Assembly: GCF_009755665.1 (NCBI RefSeq)
Contig: NZ_CP046622.1
Location: 2,108,001-2,172,000 of the forward strand
DNA from: Variovorax paradoxus
GTDB taxonomy: Bacteria > Pseudomonadota > Gammaproteobacteria > Burkholderiales > Burkholderiaceae_C
DNA: 64,000 nt
Direction of reading: 5' to 3'
The translations under genes and the position numbers were made by a program. Shown one piece after another: positions 16,899 to 24,685 of this stretch (its first letter is position 1; every line of letters starts with the position of its first letter). The notes under the pieces were generated by a model. The model saw only the letters and a list, made by a program, of their open reading frames with translations, had not been told where the DNA came from and ran no database searches.

Positions 16899-17621
16899 CT
16901 AGATGGCGCGCTGGTTCACCCGCTTGGCAAGCTCTTCGGCGCTTTCCCGGCGCTCGCTGTAGCGGTCGACCAGGTAGCCGGCCGCATCGCGCGTGAGCAG
17001 GGTGAACTTCACCAGTTCTTCCATCACGTCGACCACCCGCTCGTAATAAGAAGAGGGCTTCATTCGCCCGGCTTCGTCGAACTCGAGAAAAGCCTTGGCA
17101 ACGGAGGACTGGTTGGGAATGGTGAGCATGCGCATCCAGCGCCCGAGCACGCGCAACTGGTTTACCGCATTGAACGATTGCGAGCCACCCGACACCTGCA
17201 TGACCGCGAGCGTCTTGCCCTGCGTGGGCCGGACGGCGCCCATGCTCAGCGGAATCCAGTCGATCTGCGCCTTCATGATGCCGGTCATCGAACCGTGGCG
17301 CTCGGGCGAGCACCACACCATTCCTTCGGCCCATTGCGCCAGGTCGCGCAGCTCCTGCACCTTGGGATGGTCGTCGGGGGCGCTGTCCGGCAGGGGCAGG
17401 CCGGCGGGGTTGAAGATGCGCGTCTCGCCGCCCATGGCCTGCAGCAGCCGTGCGGCTTCTTCGGTCAGCAAGCGGCTGTAGGAGCGGTCGCGCAGCGATC
17501 CGTACAGCAGCAGAAAGCGCGGTGCATGGCGCGCCGGTGCGTTGCCGGACAGGCGCTCGCGCGAGGGCCGGTCGAACAGGGCAGCATCGATGTTCGGAAG
17601 CTCAGGCAGCGGATTTGACAC
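16899..17621 (-). CDS. arsH: ArsH NADPH-dependent FMN reductase
   Basis: ArsH is a flavodoxin-fold flavoprotein that oxidises trivalent organoarsenicals and can reduce quinones and metals. The 240-residue protein has the FMN-binding loop [15 protein letters not shown], the characteristic [20 protein letters not shown] region and [19 protein letters not shown] place the start at GTG 17621 because a GGAGG ribosome site ends six bases before it; an ATG at 17636 would add five residues but lacks a comparable site. The start lies inside the end of arsC (20-bp overlap), so the two are co-transcribed and probably translationally coupled. Confidence 0.92.
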   Translation of the reverse strand: MSNPLPELPNIDAALFDRPSRERLSGNAPARHAPRFLLLYGSLRDRSYSRLLTEEAARLLQAMGGETRIFNPAGLPLPDSAPDDHPKVQELRDLAQWAEGMVWCSPERHGSMTGIMKAQIDWIPLSMGAVRPTQGKTLAVMQVSGGSQSFNAVNQLRVLGRWMRMLTIPNQSSVAKAFLEFDEAGRMKPSSYYERVVDVMEELVKFTLLTRDAAGYLVDRYSERRESAEELAKRVNQRAI

Positions 17622-18048
17622 GGCGGCCCTCCGCATCGATGACGACTTCGCCGTCTTCCTTGGTGAAGGGGCCTTTTTGCGGCGAAGGAAGAATGTCGAG
17701 CACTTCTTCGGAAGGGCGGCACAGCCGGGTGCCCAGGGATGTGGCCACGATGGGCCGGTTGATCAGGATGGGGTGCGCAAGCATGAAGTCGACCAGTTGT
17801 TCGTCCGTCCACTTTGGATCGGCCAGCCCGAGTTCGGCATAGGGTGTTCCCTTTTCGCGCAGCAGCGCGCGGGGCTGCATCTTCATGGCGGCGAGCAGCT
17901 CGAGCAGGGTCTCCTTTCCGGGCGGCGTCTGGAGGTATTCGACGACGCGGGGCTCTTCGCCGCTGTTGCGGATCAGCGCCAGCGTGTTGCGCGAGGTGCC
18001 GCACGCCGGGTTGTGAAAGATGGTGATGGATGAGTTGGTCGATTGCAT
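17602..18048 (-). CDS. arsC: arsenate reductase, glutaredoxin-dependent
   Basis: ArsC reduces arsenate to arsenite using glutathione and glutaredoxin, supplying the substrate for the Acr3 pump. The 148-residue length is close to the plasmid R773 enzyme. The active site is [12 protein letters not shown] with nucleophile Cys16, and the arsenate-binding Arg residues appear in [10 protein letters not shown] and SLGTRLCRP. The ATG at 18048 lies only 29 bp from the divergent arsR start, and no good ribosome site is visible, so the message may have a very short leader. It overlaps arsH by 20 bp. Confidence 0.95.
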   Translation of the reverse strand: MQSTNSSITIFHNPACGTSRNTLALIRNSGEEPRVVEYLQTPPGKETLLELLAAMKMQPRALLREKGTPYAELGLADPKWTDEQLVDFMLAHPILINRPIVATSLGTRLCRPSEEVLDILPSPQKGPFTKEDGEVVIDAEGRRVKSAA

Positions 18049-18079
18049 TTGACCAATTATGCAACTATTATTGAACTAT
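18049..18079. promoter_or_regulatory. divergent ars operator/promoter region
   Basis: Only 29 bp separate the arsC and arsR start codons. The AT-rich spacer holds two near-identical direct repeats, TGCAACTAT (18060-18068) and TTGAACTAT (18071-18079), 11 bp apart, as expected for an ArsR operator. A CATAAT hexamer on the minus strand (18056-18061) could be the arsC -10 box. On the plus strand TTGGTC and TATGCA, 17 bp apart, could serve arsR. Repression would then be shared and autoregulatory. Confidence 0.55.
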
Positions 18080-18401
18080 GGAAGAACAAGACATCGTCAG
18101 GTCCCTGGCGGCACTGGCCCAGCCCGTGCGGCTTCAGGTGTTTCGCGCGCTGGTGGTGGCGGGCCCCGAGGGCCTCACCCCCGGTGCGCTGGTCAACGCG
18201 CTGGACGTCCAGGCCACCAGCCTCTCGTTCCACCTCAAGGAACTGACCCATTCCGGCCTTGTGACGCAAGAGCGAAGCGGCCGCAATCTCATATACCGCG
18301 CCGCCTTCGAAAAGATGAACGCGCTCATCGGCTACCTCACCGAAAACTGCTGCCAGGGCGAGGCTTGCCTGCCCGCAGCGGCGCAGGTTTGTGCGTGCTG
18401 A
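18078..18401 (+). CDS. arsR: ArsR-family arsenic-responsive repressor
   Basis: A 107-residue winged-helix repressor with the recognition helix in VQATSLSFHLKELTHSGLVTQERSGRNLIYRA. The classic helix-3 ELCVCDL arsenic-binding motif is missing. Instead there are Cys residues near the C-terminus (ENCCQGEACLP and a final VCAC), which matches ArsR subtypes that sense arsenite through C-terminal cysteines. It is divergent from arsC and ends one base before the acr3 ATG. It probably represses both transcription units until arsenite binds. Confidence 0.93.
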   Translation: MEEQDIVRSLAALAQPVRLQVFRALVVAGPEGLTPGALVNALDVQATSLSFHLKELTHSGLVTQERSGRNLIYRAAFEKMNALIGYLTENCCQGEACLPAAAQVCAC

Positions 18402-18402
18402 A

Positions 18403-19485
18403 ATGAGCACCCATGCCGCGGCGGCTCTTGTATCGTCCGCACCCCCACCGGCCATCGGCTTCTTCGAGCGCTATCTCACGGTGTGGGTCGCGCTGTGCAT
18501 CGTGGCCGGCATTGCGCTGGGCCAATGGATGCCCGGCGTGTTCCACGGCATCGCCTCGCTGGAGGTCGCCAAGGTCAACGTGCCGGTGGGCGTGCTCATC
18601 TGGGTGATGATCATCCCGATGCTGCTGAAGATCGACTTCGCAGCGCTCGGGCAGGTCAAGGCGCATTGGCGCGGCATCGGCGTCACGCTGTTCATCAACT
18701 GGGCGGTCAAGCCCTTCTCGATGGCGCTGCTGGGGTGGATCTTCATTCGCCATGTGTTCGCGCCGCTGCTGCCGCCGTCGCAGCTCGACAGCTACATCGC
18801 GGGCCTCATCCTGCTGGCGGCAGCGCCGTGCACGGCCATGGTGTTCGTGTGGAGCCAGCTGTGCAAGGGCGACCCGTACTTCACGCTCTCGCAGGTGGCG
18901 CTCAACGACGCGATCATGGTGGTGGCCTTCGCGCCGGTGGTTGCGCTCTTGCTCGGGCTGTCGTCCATCACCGTGCCGTGGGACACGCTGCTGACGTCGG
19001 TCGGCCTGTACATCGTGGTGCCGGTGATCATTGCGCAGTTGCTGCGAAAGCACCTGCTCAAGAAAGGCACGGCGCACTTCCAGGCCGTTACGGCGCGGCT
19101 TGGTCCGTGGTCGATCTCGGCGCTGCTGCTTACGCTGGTGCTGCTGTTCGCCTTCCAGGGCGAAGCCATCATCGGCCAGCCGCTGGTGATTGCATTGCTC
19201 GCGGTGCCCATCCTCATCCAGGTGTTCCTGAACTCAGGGTTGGCCTACCTGCTCAACCGCAAGCTGGGCGTGGCGCACTGCGTGGCCGGTCCGTCGGCGC
19301 TGATCGGCGCCAGCAACTTCTTCGAGCTTGCGGTGGCCACCGCCATCAGCCTGTTCGGCTTTCAATCGGGTGCCGCGCTGGCAACCGTGGTGGGCGTGCT
19401 GATCGAGGTGCCGGTGATGCTGCTGGTGGTTGCCGTGGTCAACCGGTCGCAAGGGTGGTATGAACGAGGCACGAAGAAGGCCTGA
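18403..19485 (+). CDS. acr3: Acr3 arsenite efflux permease
   Basis: A 360-residue inner-membrane protein of the BART/ACR3 family with about ten hydrophobic helices. It exports arsenite driven by the proton gradient. The conserved Cys is in AAAPCTAMVFVWSQL (fourth helix region) and the conserved Glu in GASNFFELAVATAISLFG (ninth helix). The ATG at 18403 starts one base after the arsR stop codon; a GTG 12 bases earlier is less likely. arsH-arsC and arsR-acr3 together form a complete chromosomal arsenate/arsenite resistance locus. Confidence 0.95.
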   Translation: MSTHAAAALVSSAPPPAIGFFERYLTVWVALCIVAGIALGQWMPGVFHGIASLEVAKVNVPVGVLIWVMIIPMLLKIDFAALGQVKAHWRGIGVTLFINWAVKPFSMALLGWIFIRHVFAPLLPPSQLDSYIAGLILLAAAPCTAMVFVWSQLCKGDPYFTLSQVALNDAIMVVAFAPVVALLLGLSSITVPWDTLLTSVGLYIVVPVIIAQLLRKHLLKKGTAHFQAVTARLGPWSISALLLTLVLLFAFQGEAIIGQPLVIALLAVPILIQVFLNSGLAYLLNRKLGVAHCVAGPSALIGASNFFELAVATAISLFGFQSGAALATVVGVLIEVPVMLLVVAVVNRSQGWYERGTKKA

Positions 19486-19536
19486 GCGGAAGGGCGCGAT
19501 CGCAGCCGTGTTTGACGTGGCTCTTGGCGTGCGTCC

Positions 19537-22053
19537 TCATCGCCCGCCCATCACCGGCCCCTGCTGCTGGTTGGCTTGCGCTGCGGCCTGTGCCTGAGCC
19601 TGAGCCTGGGCGCGCTCGATCGCGCGCTGCTCGTCGAACTGCTGCACGTCCTGCATGGTCTGCTGCATTGTGCGCAAAGGCTCCGTGGCTTCAAGAGTGG
19701 CGTATCGGCCGGGCAACGAGGTCGACCTGAACAGAACTGTTCCGTTGATGCCGTGGACGTCGCCCAGATCGTCGGGCTTCCTGATGTTCGACATGTAGCA
19801 GGCCGCCGTCGCCTGTGCCACCCATCTCGGAGACGTACCCTCGGGAAGCACCTCTTTGAGGGTGTTGTACAGCGCATGCTGGGGATGACGCGGGTCGCTG
19901 AATTCGCGCAGAAGCGGGCGGCTCGCATCAGCCGCGGCAGTGGCGGCAGTTTCGGATATCGGGTCCCTCTCATCTCGCTCATCGCGTCGCTCCAGGCCGT
20001 CTGGCCTGCGCTGCTCGGCCATGCGTGCCACCTGCTCCCGCATCGCGGCCAATTCGGCCTGCGCCGCAGCCGCCCGGGCCTGTGCCGCAGCCGCCTCGGC
20101 CTGCGCCGCCGCAATGGCTGCCGCAGCGGGTTGGGCCATCGGCTGCGAAGGTGGGAGCGTGGCGGCTCGCTCCCCGGCGGCGCCTTGGCGGTTCGGCACA
20201 TGCTCTTCTCGGCTTGGGGCCGGCGCCTGCTCCTGCACGCGCTCCTGCGTGCGCTCCACCGAAGACTGCCGCGTCCGCTGAGGGCTCGGCTCGTTCTTGA
20301 ACCGCTCCCTGTCCTGCGCCAGCGCAATCTCCAGGTCGCGCATATGGGCCTGCTCCTGCGCCAGGTGCATCCGGTACAACGGGCTGCCCTTGTCCATCTG
20401 GGATGTATCCAGCTTGCCCACGGGCCGCAACGAGCCCGGGGAAATCTGCTCGGGTTCGTCGCGGCGCCGGTGCGCCTCGGCAAAGCTCATGCCGCCCGGC
20501 GTGGGCACGACGCGCGATTCATGCGTGGTGATCTGGGGAATGGGGTCCTGCTGCGCAGGAGCCGTTGCAGGCGCAGTCGTCCTGAACGAACCGGGGATGG
20601 CGTGGACAGCGCCCTCTTCGTTCCGTGCGGGATTCTGCGGCGCCGCACTTTGCAACTGCGTGCCGTCGGCCGCGTAGGTTCGAACCTCAGTTGCCGACTG
20701 CGTAACGTTGCCCGCGCCATCGCGCCGGGTGATGGTCTCGGTTTCTGTGTAATGGCCGGTTGCGGCATCGCGAGCCCAGATGGTCGTGTGGGCCCTGCCT
20801 TCATGAATCACCGTTGCGGCCAGTCCCAGAGGCGAGCCGTCAGGAGCGAACCCATCCTCGACGGATGGGCCGCCAGCCTTGGCGGGTGTGCCCCCGGCTT
20901 GCTCCATGACACCCGTTTCGCGGTTGAGCGTCCAGTGAACGCCGCTTTGATAGTCGCTGGTTGCCACCAGGCGAAAGCCGTCCGGAGACGCACTGTGGTT
21001 CTCGTAGGTTTTCTCGCCGAGAAGCTCGCCGCGGGCTCTGTCGACTTCCTGCACGATGCGGCTGGCGGAGCCATCGGCATTGCGCACGTCCAGGATGTTC
21101 AGGGCTTGGCCCGGCTCGGGCGACCGAGCCCAGGTCTGGGTGGCGTGGGCACCGATGGCGGAGGGGGTGCCCCACAGCAGTCCATTGGGCCCCATGTTGT
21201 TGGCCGAATGGATCTCGCTGCGCGCAAATGCTTCCCGCAAAGCTTCGCGCTGCTGCTGGGCGGCCTCTGCCTGAGCCTGGGTCAGCTGCGATTCGAAGCC
21301 CGCCGCCTGAAGGTAGCTGCCGGTGAGTTCGGCCGCCTTGGCGCCGCTGACGACTTCCACATAGCGGCTGGGCAGCGCGAGGTTGTCCTGGATCGAGAAC
21401 CAGGTGTACTTGCCTTCGATCTGCACCAGCGCGTATTGGCTTCCGTCCGATGTCGTGACAGTCGGTATCAGCGCTGTGTTGTTGGGCAGCGTCAGCGGCG
21501 GGCCGAGTTTGTCGGGAGTGTCGCCGCCTGTGAGATAGGTGCCGAGGGACTTGGCGCCTTGGGCGCCTGCGAAGGCGCCCGCAAGACCTCCGACAAACGC
21601 ACCACCCGCTGACACGTATGGACCAAATGGCGCAAGTGCACCACCTAGGAGGCGTGCGCCCAACACGGCACTGCCCGCTTGCCCGCCAACGCCAATGGAC
21701 TCGGTTAGAGCTTCTGCTCCGTTGCCTTGCACAACATGTTGGCCGACGTTGAGCGCGTCATTGATACCTCCTGCCAACGTAGCCGCGGACACAATGCGGG
21801 CTGCAACAAGCGCCGCAGAAGGTATGCCGATCGCGGCTTTAGCAGCACCCTGCTCGATGCCTGAAACGACAGCCGAAGGGCCATCAGAAAGCACCTCAAT
21901 CGTGCCAGCGCGCCGACGCGATGCTGCCGCAAAGATGGCTGCGTTGGCCTGGAAGGTACCAGCATTAGATATTGTCGATAGCGATTCTCCCGAGAATGCG
22001 AAAACGTTTGAGACTTGAATGAGTGCGTTTGGAGTGGAAATCGGGTCACTCAT
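19537..22053 (-). CDS. putative secreted antibacterial effector with XVIPCD-like C-terminus
   Basis: An 838-residue protein of unknown catalytic type. Residues 121-176 are Gly/Ala-rich with repeated GxxxG spacing (GGAFVGGLAGAFAGAQGAKS), like glycine zippers in pore-forming proteins. Residues about 360-480 contain Rhs-like Tyr/Asp-Gly strands. A region near 645-690 is an Ala/Gln coiled coil. Residues 716-815 (FSDPRHPQHALY, then VAQATAACYMS, NGTVLFRS and a Met/Gln-rich end) match the layout of the XVIPCD type IV secretion signal, and the last 30 residues are Gln-rich as in that family. The gene starts inside the end of a four-helix membrane protein gene (8-bp overlap), the arrangement expected for immunity then effector. 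The function is inferred. Confidence 0.7.
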   Translation of the reverse strand: MSDPISTPNALIQVSNVFAFSGESLSTISNAGTFQANAAIFAAASRRRAGTIEVLSDGPSAVVSGIEQGAAKAAIGIPSAALVAARIVSAATLAGGINDALNVGQHVVQGNGAEALTESIGVGGQAGSAVLGARLLGGALAPFGPYVSAGGAFVGGLAGAFAGAQGAKSLGTYLTGGDTPDKLGPPLTLPNNTALIPTVTTSDGSQYALVQIEGKYTWFSIQDNLALPSRYVEVVSGAKAAELTGSYLQAAGFESQLTQAQAEAAQQQREALREAFARSEIHSANNMGPNGLLWGTPSAIGAHATQTWARSPEPGQALNILDVRNADGSASRIVQEVDRARGELLGEKTYENHSASPDGFRLVATSDYQSGVHWTLNRETGVMEQAGGTPAKAGGPSVEDGFAPDGSPLGLAATVIHEGRAHTTIWARDAATGHYTETETITRRDGAGNVTQSATEVRTYAADGTQLQSAAPQNPARNEEGAVHAIPGSFRTTAPATAPAQQDPIPQITTHESRVVPTPGGMSFAEAHRRRDEPEQISPGSLRPVGKLDTSQMDKGSPLYRMHLAQEQAHMRDLEIALAQDRERFKNEPSPQRTRQSSVERTQERVQEQAPAPSREEHVPNRQGAAGERAATLPPSQPMAQPAAAAIAAAQAEAAAAQARAAAAQAELAAMREQVARMAEQRRPDGLERRDERDERDPISETAATAAADASRPLLREFSDPRHPQHALYNTLKEVLPEGTSPRWVAQATAACYMSNIRKPDDLGDVHGINGTVLFRSTSLPGRYATLEATEPLRTMQQTMQDVQQFDEQRAIERAQAQAQAQAAAQANQQQGPVMGGR

Positions 22054-22627
22054 GACGATGGCTTCTTATGTTGCGTGGGATATAGCCGGTGCACCAAGCT
22101 AGCAGCCAAACAGCTGCGGCAGTAGCACATGCGACAGGAATGTGTGAGAACGCGATGCTCCCAAATGCTGATCTGCCGAGAGGCGCGGCGAACAACGTAC
22201 GGGTCAGCCTGAGGCTCGGATCGACCCACCATAAATTGATTGACCAAAGGATGACGAATGCAACCGCCAAAAGCGCCGAGAGCATAGTCCGTGGAGTGGA
22301 ATGCCACATGGAGTAACCACGCTTTCTTCCACTGATCAGTTCTCCAACCACCATGGCGCATAGCAACGGACTTGCGGCCCATAGCACCGAGAAGTAAAAG
22401 CGATTCACATCCGGCTTGATGTTCAGCGCCGTAATGCGATCAATCTGAGGAACAATGGAAGCTATGAAATCGCTGAAGTCCCGAGCCCATGCGTTGGCCC
22501 GCAGGATGTCATCGGGGATCAGCAGACCCACGACTGCCATGACAAGGTAGTACGTCACGAGCGCAAGACCAAAGGGGTTGCGCCAGGCAGATGTCTCAGT
22601 TTGAGCAACGGGTGTGGATTTGCTCAT
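22046..22627 (-). CDS. putative immunity membrane protein, copy 1
   Basis: A 193-residue protein with four predicted membrane helices. The first half carries the block NAWARDFSDF, then VPQIDRITALNIKP and VNRFYFSVLWA, shared with two paralogues upstream. The second half is divergent except for LGRSAF and GYIPRN near the end. Its stop overlaps the effector start by 8 bases and its own ATG overlaps the stop of a short remnant frame (ATGA). Membrane immunity proteins are known for effectors that attack the inner membrane, and immunity genes sit directly before effector genes in Xanthomonas-type systems. I infer that role here; no family name was recognised. Confidence 0.65.
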   Translation of the reverse strand: MSKSTPVAQTETSAWRNPFGLALVTYYLVMAVVGLLIPDDILRANAWARDFSDFIASIVPQIDRITALNIKPDVNRFYFSVLWAASPLLCAMVVGELISGRKRGYSMWHSTPRTMLSALLAVAFVILWSINLWWVDPSLRLTRTLFAAPLGRSAFGSIAFSHIPVACATAAAVWLLAWCTGYIPRNIRSHRHE

Positions 22628-22752
22628 GTGGCCTTCTTCCGGAATTCACCACTTGCCGGATAGCCGTTGCCCTGAACAACGTGACGTCCACCGATACCAT
22701 CGTGGAAGAAAAATACGCTTCCAACATGGACGGTTGAGATAGGCTTATTCAT
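22624..22752 (-). pseudogene. effector-gene scar 1 (42-codon remnant)
   Basis: A short open frame whose first 19 codons (MNKPISTVHVGSVFFFHDG) resemble the start of the 838-residue effector. It then jumps to GGRHVVQGNGYPASGE, which corresponds to effector residues around 104-112 (GQHVVQGNG). The central 80 or so codons and everything after are missing, so it reads as an internally deleted relic. It overlaps copy 2 by 8 bases and copy 1 by 3, preserving the coupling of the operon. Confidence 0.6.
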
Positions 22753-23326
22753 GGTGCTTTTCCTTACCGTTGCGAGAGATGTAGCCATTGAGACAACCGA
22801 CACACCAAACCATCAGAGCAGCAATACAAAATACTGCCCCGATATAGAACGCTAGCTGCGCAAAAAAACTGCGACCAATGGTCGATCCAAAAAGGAAAAG
22901 AGAGAGGCGCATCGAGGATTCGACGAACCACAAGTGTTGAGTCCATGCAAGCATCATTGCGAGTCCGCACATGGACAGGAGCACTTTCCTAAGTGGGGTA
23001 TCCCACAGCTTCCGAAGAGTTGAGCGTGTCCGATAAATATTGAGAAACAGCAATCCAAACAAGGCTGGACTGGTCGCCCACAGGATTGAGAAGTAAAAGC
23101 GGTTCACGCCCGGCTCAATGTCCAGCGCAGTGATTCGATCGATCTGAGGAACGAAAGAAGCCATGAAGTCGCTGAAGTCTCGCTTCCATGCGTTCCCTTC
23201 AAGGACGCTGTCTGGGAGAAAAACACCGAGCCCGACCATGGCGCTGAAATAGATCAACTGCGCAATAACCAACGGACTTCCCCAGTGAGACGTACTGGTC
23301 GAATTGCTGCCAGAGAGTCGGCTCAT
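22745..23326 (-). CDS. putative immunity membrane protein, copy 2
   Basis: A 193-residue, four-helix membrane protein paralogous to copies 1 and 3. It keeps RDFSDFMASFVPQIDRITAL, NRFYFSILWA, IGRSFF and GYISRN but differs over most other positions, including the N-terminal 35 residues. It is the most divergent of the three and its DNA is visibly AT-richer than the window average. The ATG overlaps the stop of the truncated effector remnant (ATGA). An orphan immunity protein against a lost effector variant is the simplest reading. Confidence 0.6.
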   Translation of the reverse strand: MSRLSGSNSTSTSHWGSPLVIAQLIYFSAMVGLGVFLPDSVLEGNAWKRDFSDFMASFVPQIDRITALDIEPGVNRFYFSILWATSPALFGLLFLNIYRTRSTLRKLWDTPLRKVLLSMCGLAMMLAWTQHLWFVESSMRLSLFLFGSTIGRSFFAQLAFYIGAVFCIAALMVWCVGCLNGYISRNGKEKHHE

Positions 23327-23709
23327 TTTCTTCCCTTCCTACTTTCGATTAAGGATAGATCGGTAGCATCTAGTCGGTTGCCCTGCGCGATGTCGGTCGA
23401 TGGTGAATGCGTCATTGACATCTGCCTACGCCGTGGCGGCCGACACGAAGTGGCCGGTAACAAGCGCCGAGAAGATATGCCGACCGAGGCGCTTGCAGCG
23501 CCATGCTCAACGCCTGAAACGACGGCCGATGGTCTGTCGGAAAGCACTTCTACCGTGCCAATGCGTTGACGCGGCATCGCTGTACTAAGAATGGCGGCGT
23601 TGACTTCGAAGCTGCCGCCGTTAGCAATCGCGGTGAGCGATCCTTCACTGAAAAGAAAGATCCTTCCAATTTGGACAGTTGAACTTTTATCGAATTTTGG
23701 TTCGGTCAT
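23323..23709 (-). pseudogene. truncated, frameshifted effector paralogue
   Basis: A 128-codon frame whose first 78 residues align with the start of the 838-residue effector (IFLFSEGSLTAIANGGSFEV, then VLSDRPSAVVSGVEHGAA). Near 23475 one base is missing relative to the intact gene (CTCGGCG against CTGCGGCG). Downstream the DNA still aligns but in another frame, with an in-frame TAG, up to the CAGGGCAAC sequence where the remnant ends. The peptide after residue 78 is therefore out of frame. It overlaps copy 3 by 23 bp and copy 2 by 4 bp. Confidence 0.7.
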
Positions 23710-24286
23710 CGCGCCCCTCCTTCATATTGCGGGGTATGTACCCAGTTATCCATCCTGAAAACAGGACAACGAAGCCGGCACCAAGCACAGCTGATCCAAA
23801 GGCGTACACCGAACTCCCCCAGAAGCTACGCCCGAGTGTGTTGCCCAACATCAGCCTCAGTTGACGGTTCGTTACGTCTTCCATCCAGTACATCCACTGC
23901 GCACACACGACGATCACCACGCAGATGGACATGAGTCCGATTGCCTTGAACAGTGGCATGGTCCACATGGCGTAGCCGCGTTTTCGCCCATCCCACACCA
24001 ACAAGAGCGAGATTGCGAACAAGATCGGATTACCGGCCCACAGAACGGAGAAATAGAAACGATTCACGTCGGGCCTGATGTTCAGCGCCGTAATGCGATC
24101 GATCTGAGGAACGACGGAAGCCATGAAATCGCTGAAGTCCCGAGCCCATGCGTTGGCCTGGAGGATGTCGTCGGGAATCAGCAAGCCCACAACGGCCATG
24201 ACAAGGTAGTACGCCACCAACGCAAGACCAAAGGGGTTGCGCCAGGCAGAAGCCGTGGTTTGAGCAACGGGCGTGGATTTGCTCAT
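23687..24286 (-). CDS. putative immunity membrane protein, copy 3
   Basis: A 199-residue, four-helix membrane protein. Its first 85 residues are nearly identical to copy 1 (both begin MSKSTPVAQT and share RNPFGLAL, VVGLLIPDDIL and RDFSDF blocks), while the second half is different apart from LGRSFW and GYIPRN. This mosaic pattern points to recombination within the array. Its ATG overlaps the stop of a remnant frame. It is the first full gene of the minus-strand array. Confidence 0.6.
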   Translation of the reverse strand: MSKSTPVAQTTASAWRNPFGLALVAYYLVMAVVGLLIPDDILQANAWARDFSDFMASVVPQIDRITALNIRPDVNRFYFSVLWAGNPILFAISLLLVWDGRKRGYAMWTMPLFKAIGLMSICVVIVVCAQWMYWMEDVTNRQLRLMLGNTLGRSFWGSSVYAFGSAVLGAGFVVLFSGWITGYIPRNMKEGRDDRTKIR

Positions 24287-24408
24287 GCGGCCTTCTTTGA
24301 GAGTTCATCGCCTGCCGGATAGCCGTTGCGCCGAACAACCTGCTGTCCAACGTCGGCCGCCCGCGGGCAATGCATCAATTTGGTTCGCAATTCGGGGCAG
24401 ATGGTCAT
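24283..24408 (-). pseudogene. effector-gene scar 2 (41-codon remnant)
   Basis: A short open frame ending in DVGQQVVRRNGYPAGDELSKKAA. The end matches scar 1 (HVVQGNGYPASGE, then KKA) and effector residues 103-112 (VGQHVVQGNG). The first 18 codons do not match the effector start. GGGAAA lies a few bases before the ATG. It probably marks the upstream border of the array and may supply its leader. Confidence 0.5.
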
Positions 24409-24685
24409 GGTGTTTCCCTTTGGCTGTGGTGCCTTGTGTTTCGAGCGAGTGACCTCGGCAGTTCAGGCGCACGGTTTCACCTGATGTGGTCGTTCGATGT
24501 CGGCTCATTACAGGCCGGGATTTACGGGCGCTGACGTGCCGGGCGCGTCGTAGTTCACACTTCTCGCCGTTGTTTTTGGATGCGTGCTTGCACGCTTCCG
24601 CCATCGCAGGGCGTGTTCTCCGACAAGACCAGGGCGGCTTTCGGGCCATGATCCGGCCACTTGCTTCTTGTTTCATGCAGCGCCC

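Noticed and set aside
19537..24408. prophage or insertion-sequence remnant
   Set aside because: No integrase, transposase, terminal repeats or phage structural genes are seen; the repeats are of effector and membrane-protein genes only.
24582..24595. GCGTGC-TT-GCACGC palindrome upstream of xthA
   Set aside because: It is short, GC-rich, and has a two-base loop; no promoter or terminator context supports it.
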